Assembly: GCA_029820915.1 (NCBI GenBank)
Contig: JALGUI010000307.1
Span: 1 to 6,692 of the forward strand
Source: Candidatus Zipacnadia bacterium
GTDB taxonomy: Bacteria > Armatimonadota > Zipacnadia > Zipacnadales > UBA5352
Length of the DNA stretch: 6,692 nt
Reading direction: 5' to 3'
Shown: positions 5,708 to 6,692 of the stretch, piece by piece
Layout of the letters: every line of letters begins with the position of its first letter
How positions within the stretch are numbered: the stretch's first letter is position 1
Position numbers and translations under genes: made by a program
Notes under the pieces: model-generated
What the model was told of the DNA's origin: nothing
Seen by the model: the letters and a program-made list of their open reading frames with translations, nothing else
The model's database searches: none

Positions 5708-6692
5708 GTGCGCTACCTTGCCGTCACGGTCCTCGTGCTTGCGGCAGGCATCATCCCGGCGCGGGCCCAGGGCCAGGCTAACCCCCCGGTCGCCGACGAG
5801 CACACGCTGCTGCTGGCTCACTTCGATGACGGCTTCGACGCCGACCACGCGGCGGGTGATCCGACCGCGGAGGTGAATGGCGGCGAGCTTGTGGCCGCGG
5901 GCAAGTGGGGCGGCGCGGTGCGGCTCGGCGAGGGCCAGGACCTGAGCTTCGCCACCGAGGGCAACCTGGACATGGCCGCCGGGACGCTCATGTTCTGGTT
6001 CAGGCCCGACTGGGAGCCCGGCGTGCCGCGCTCGCACGGGCTGCTGTCGATGAGCCTCGACGGCGACCCGCCCGGCTACTTCGTCCTCAGCCAGGGCTGG
6101 TGGGAGACCTCCGGCGGCGCCGGGCGCGTGTACTTCGTCTGGGACAACCAGGCCTACATGCACTGCAGCACACAGGTCTTCGCGAACATGGGCGAGGAAC
6201 TGACCGAGTGGCACCACGTCGCGCTGACCTGGGCGGAGGGGGAGCCGGGGCACAACGCCATCTACCTCGACGGCGATCGGGTGGCGCGCACGGTCAGGGA
6301 CTGCGGGATGGTGCGGCGGCCGACCACGCGGCTGTTCTTCGTCGGGTCCGACCGCGCGGAGACCGGTGGCCAGCGCTGGGCGAACGGGCTGCTCGATGAG
6401 CTGGTGATCCTCGACCGCGCGATGAGCGACGACGCGGTCGCCGAGGTCTTCCGCGCGCAGGAGCCGCGGTGGGAGGAGATCCAGGCGCGCCGCTGGGCGT
6501 GGCTGACCGACGTGCCGGCGGGCCCGGAGCCGCAGTTCGAACGCGATGAGCAGGGGCGCGTGCTGGAGAGTCGCGCGCTCCTCGACGAGGGCACGGGCTG
6601 GAGCGACCCGGAGCAGATCCCCGGGATCGTCGCGAAGCTCAAGCGCGCGGGGTTCAACGTCTACATACCGTGTGTCTGGCACGGGCGGGGGA
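5708..6692 (+). CDS. Secreted LamG-domain protein with start of a glycosidase-like barrel (3' partial)
   Basis: An exported protein, open to the window edge with 328 complete codons. The first 20 residues (MRYLAVTVLVLAAGIIPARA) are a typical signal peptide: one arginine, a hydrophobic core and an A-R-A cleavage site. Residues about 34-250 read as a concanavalin-like LamG (Laminin_G_3 type) jelly roll: LLLAHFDDGF near 34-43, GTLMFWFRP (92-100), WHHVALTW (168-175), IYLDGDRVA (185-193), and GLLDELVILDRAMS (227-240). Such domains usually bind carbohydrate or cell-surface ligands. After a linker, from about 297, WSDPEQIPGIVAKLKRAGFNVYIPCVW resembles in part the first strand and helix of a TIM-barrel glycoside hydrolase-like domain; the catalytic part lies beyond the window. 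A GTG start with AAGGAGGT seven bases upstream is used. With the kinase 33 bp before it, a role in polysaccharide binding or breakdown is likely but inferred. Confidence 0.88.
   Translation, partial: MRYLAVTVLVLAAGIIPARAQGQANPPVADEHTLLLAHFDDGFDADHAAGDPTAEVNGGELVAAGKWGGAVRLGEGQDLSFATEGNLDMAAGTLMFWFRPDWEPGVPRSHGLLSMSLDGDPPGYFVLSQGWWETSGGAGRVYFVWDNQAYMHCSTQVFANMGEELTEWHHVALTWAEGEPGHNAIYLDGDRVARTVRDCGMVRRPTTRLFFVGSDRAETGGQRWANGLLDELVILDRAMSDDAVAEVFRAQEPRWEEIQARRWAWLTDVPAGPEPQFERDEQGRVLESRALLDEGTGWSDPEQIPGIVAKLKRAGFNVYIPCVWHGRG

Noticed and set aside
5671..5781. An ATGA start overlapping the kinase stop
   Set aside because: It leads to a short arginine-, glycine- and proline-rich peptide in a different frame from the LamG protein, whose GTG has a much better ribosome site.
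5669..6682. A 337-residue minus-strand frame opposite the LamG gene
   Set aside because: It is the antisense of a gene with a signal peptide, LamG motifs and a full ribosome site; its translation shows no recognisable domain.

Overview
This is a GC-rich stretch of bacterial chromosome holding ordinary housekeeping and accessory genes around a repeat-filled intergenic region. Strong Shine-Dalgarno sites, high GC at third codon positions, a type IV pilus/type II secretion ATPase, a uroporphyrinogen-decarboxylase-like remnant and a secreted LamG protein leading into a glycosidase-like domain suggest a free-living, polysaccharide-using bacterium. The mix recalls uncultured Armatimonadota or Planctomycetota-type lineages, but no marker gene is present, so the taxonomic guess is weak.

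Layout. Positions 2-1645 (+) hold the 3' part of a beta-class DNA methyltransferase fused to an Mrr-like PD-(D/E)XK domain; its 5' end lies outside the window. It converges on a GspE/PilB-family secretion/pilus ATPase at 1833-3572 (-), with a 187-bp palindrome-rich gap between them. From 3573 to 4735 there is no intact gene. This stretch holds small palindromes, a truncated and frameshifted C-terminal fragment of a uroporphyrinogen-decarboxylase-family gene (3917-4236), and then about 370 bp of palindromic repeats (4275-4639). After it come a PfkB-family sugar kinase (4736-5674, +) and, 33 bp later, a secreted LamG-domain protein (5708 to the window end, +), probably cotranscribed as a carbohydrate-use unit.

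The most unusual content is the repeat family. Two composite units (4415-4519 and 4544-4639) each carry two hairpins joined by a conserved spacer. Comparing them shows compensatory base-pair changes in both hairpins, which means the fold itself has been preserved. A 39-bp piece of the second unit recurs 2.9 kb away at the very end of the methyltransferase gene with one substitution, and that substitution creates the gene's stop codon. Next to the array is a 28-bp-arm inverted repeat whose only mismatch is a G-T pair. I see no CRISPR array, tRNA, rRNA or complete mobile element. The repeats look like dispersed REP/BIME-type elements or a structured RNA, not a defence system.
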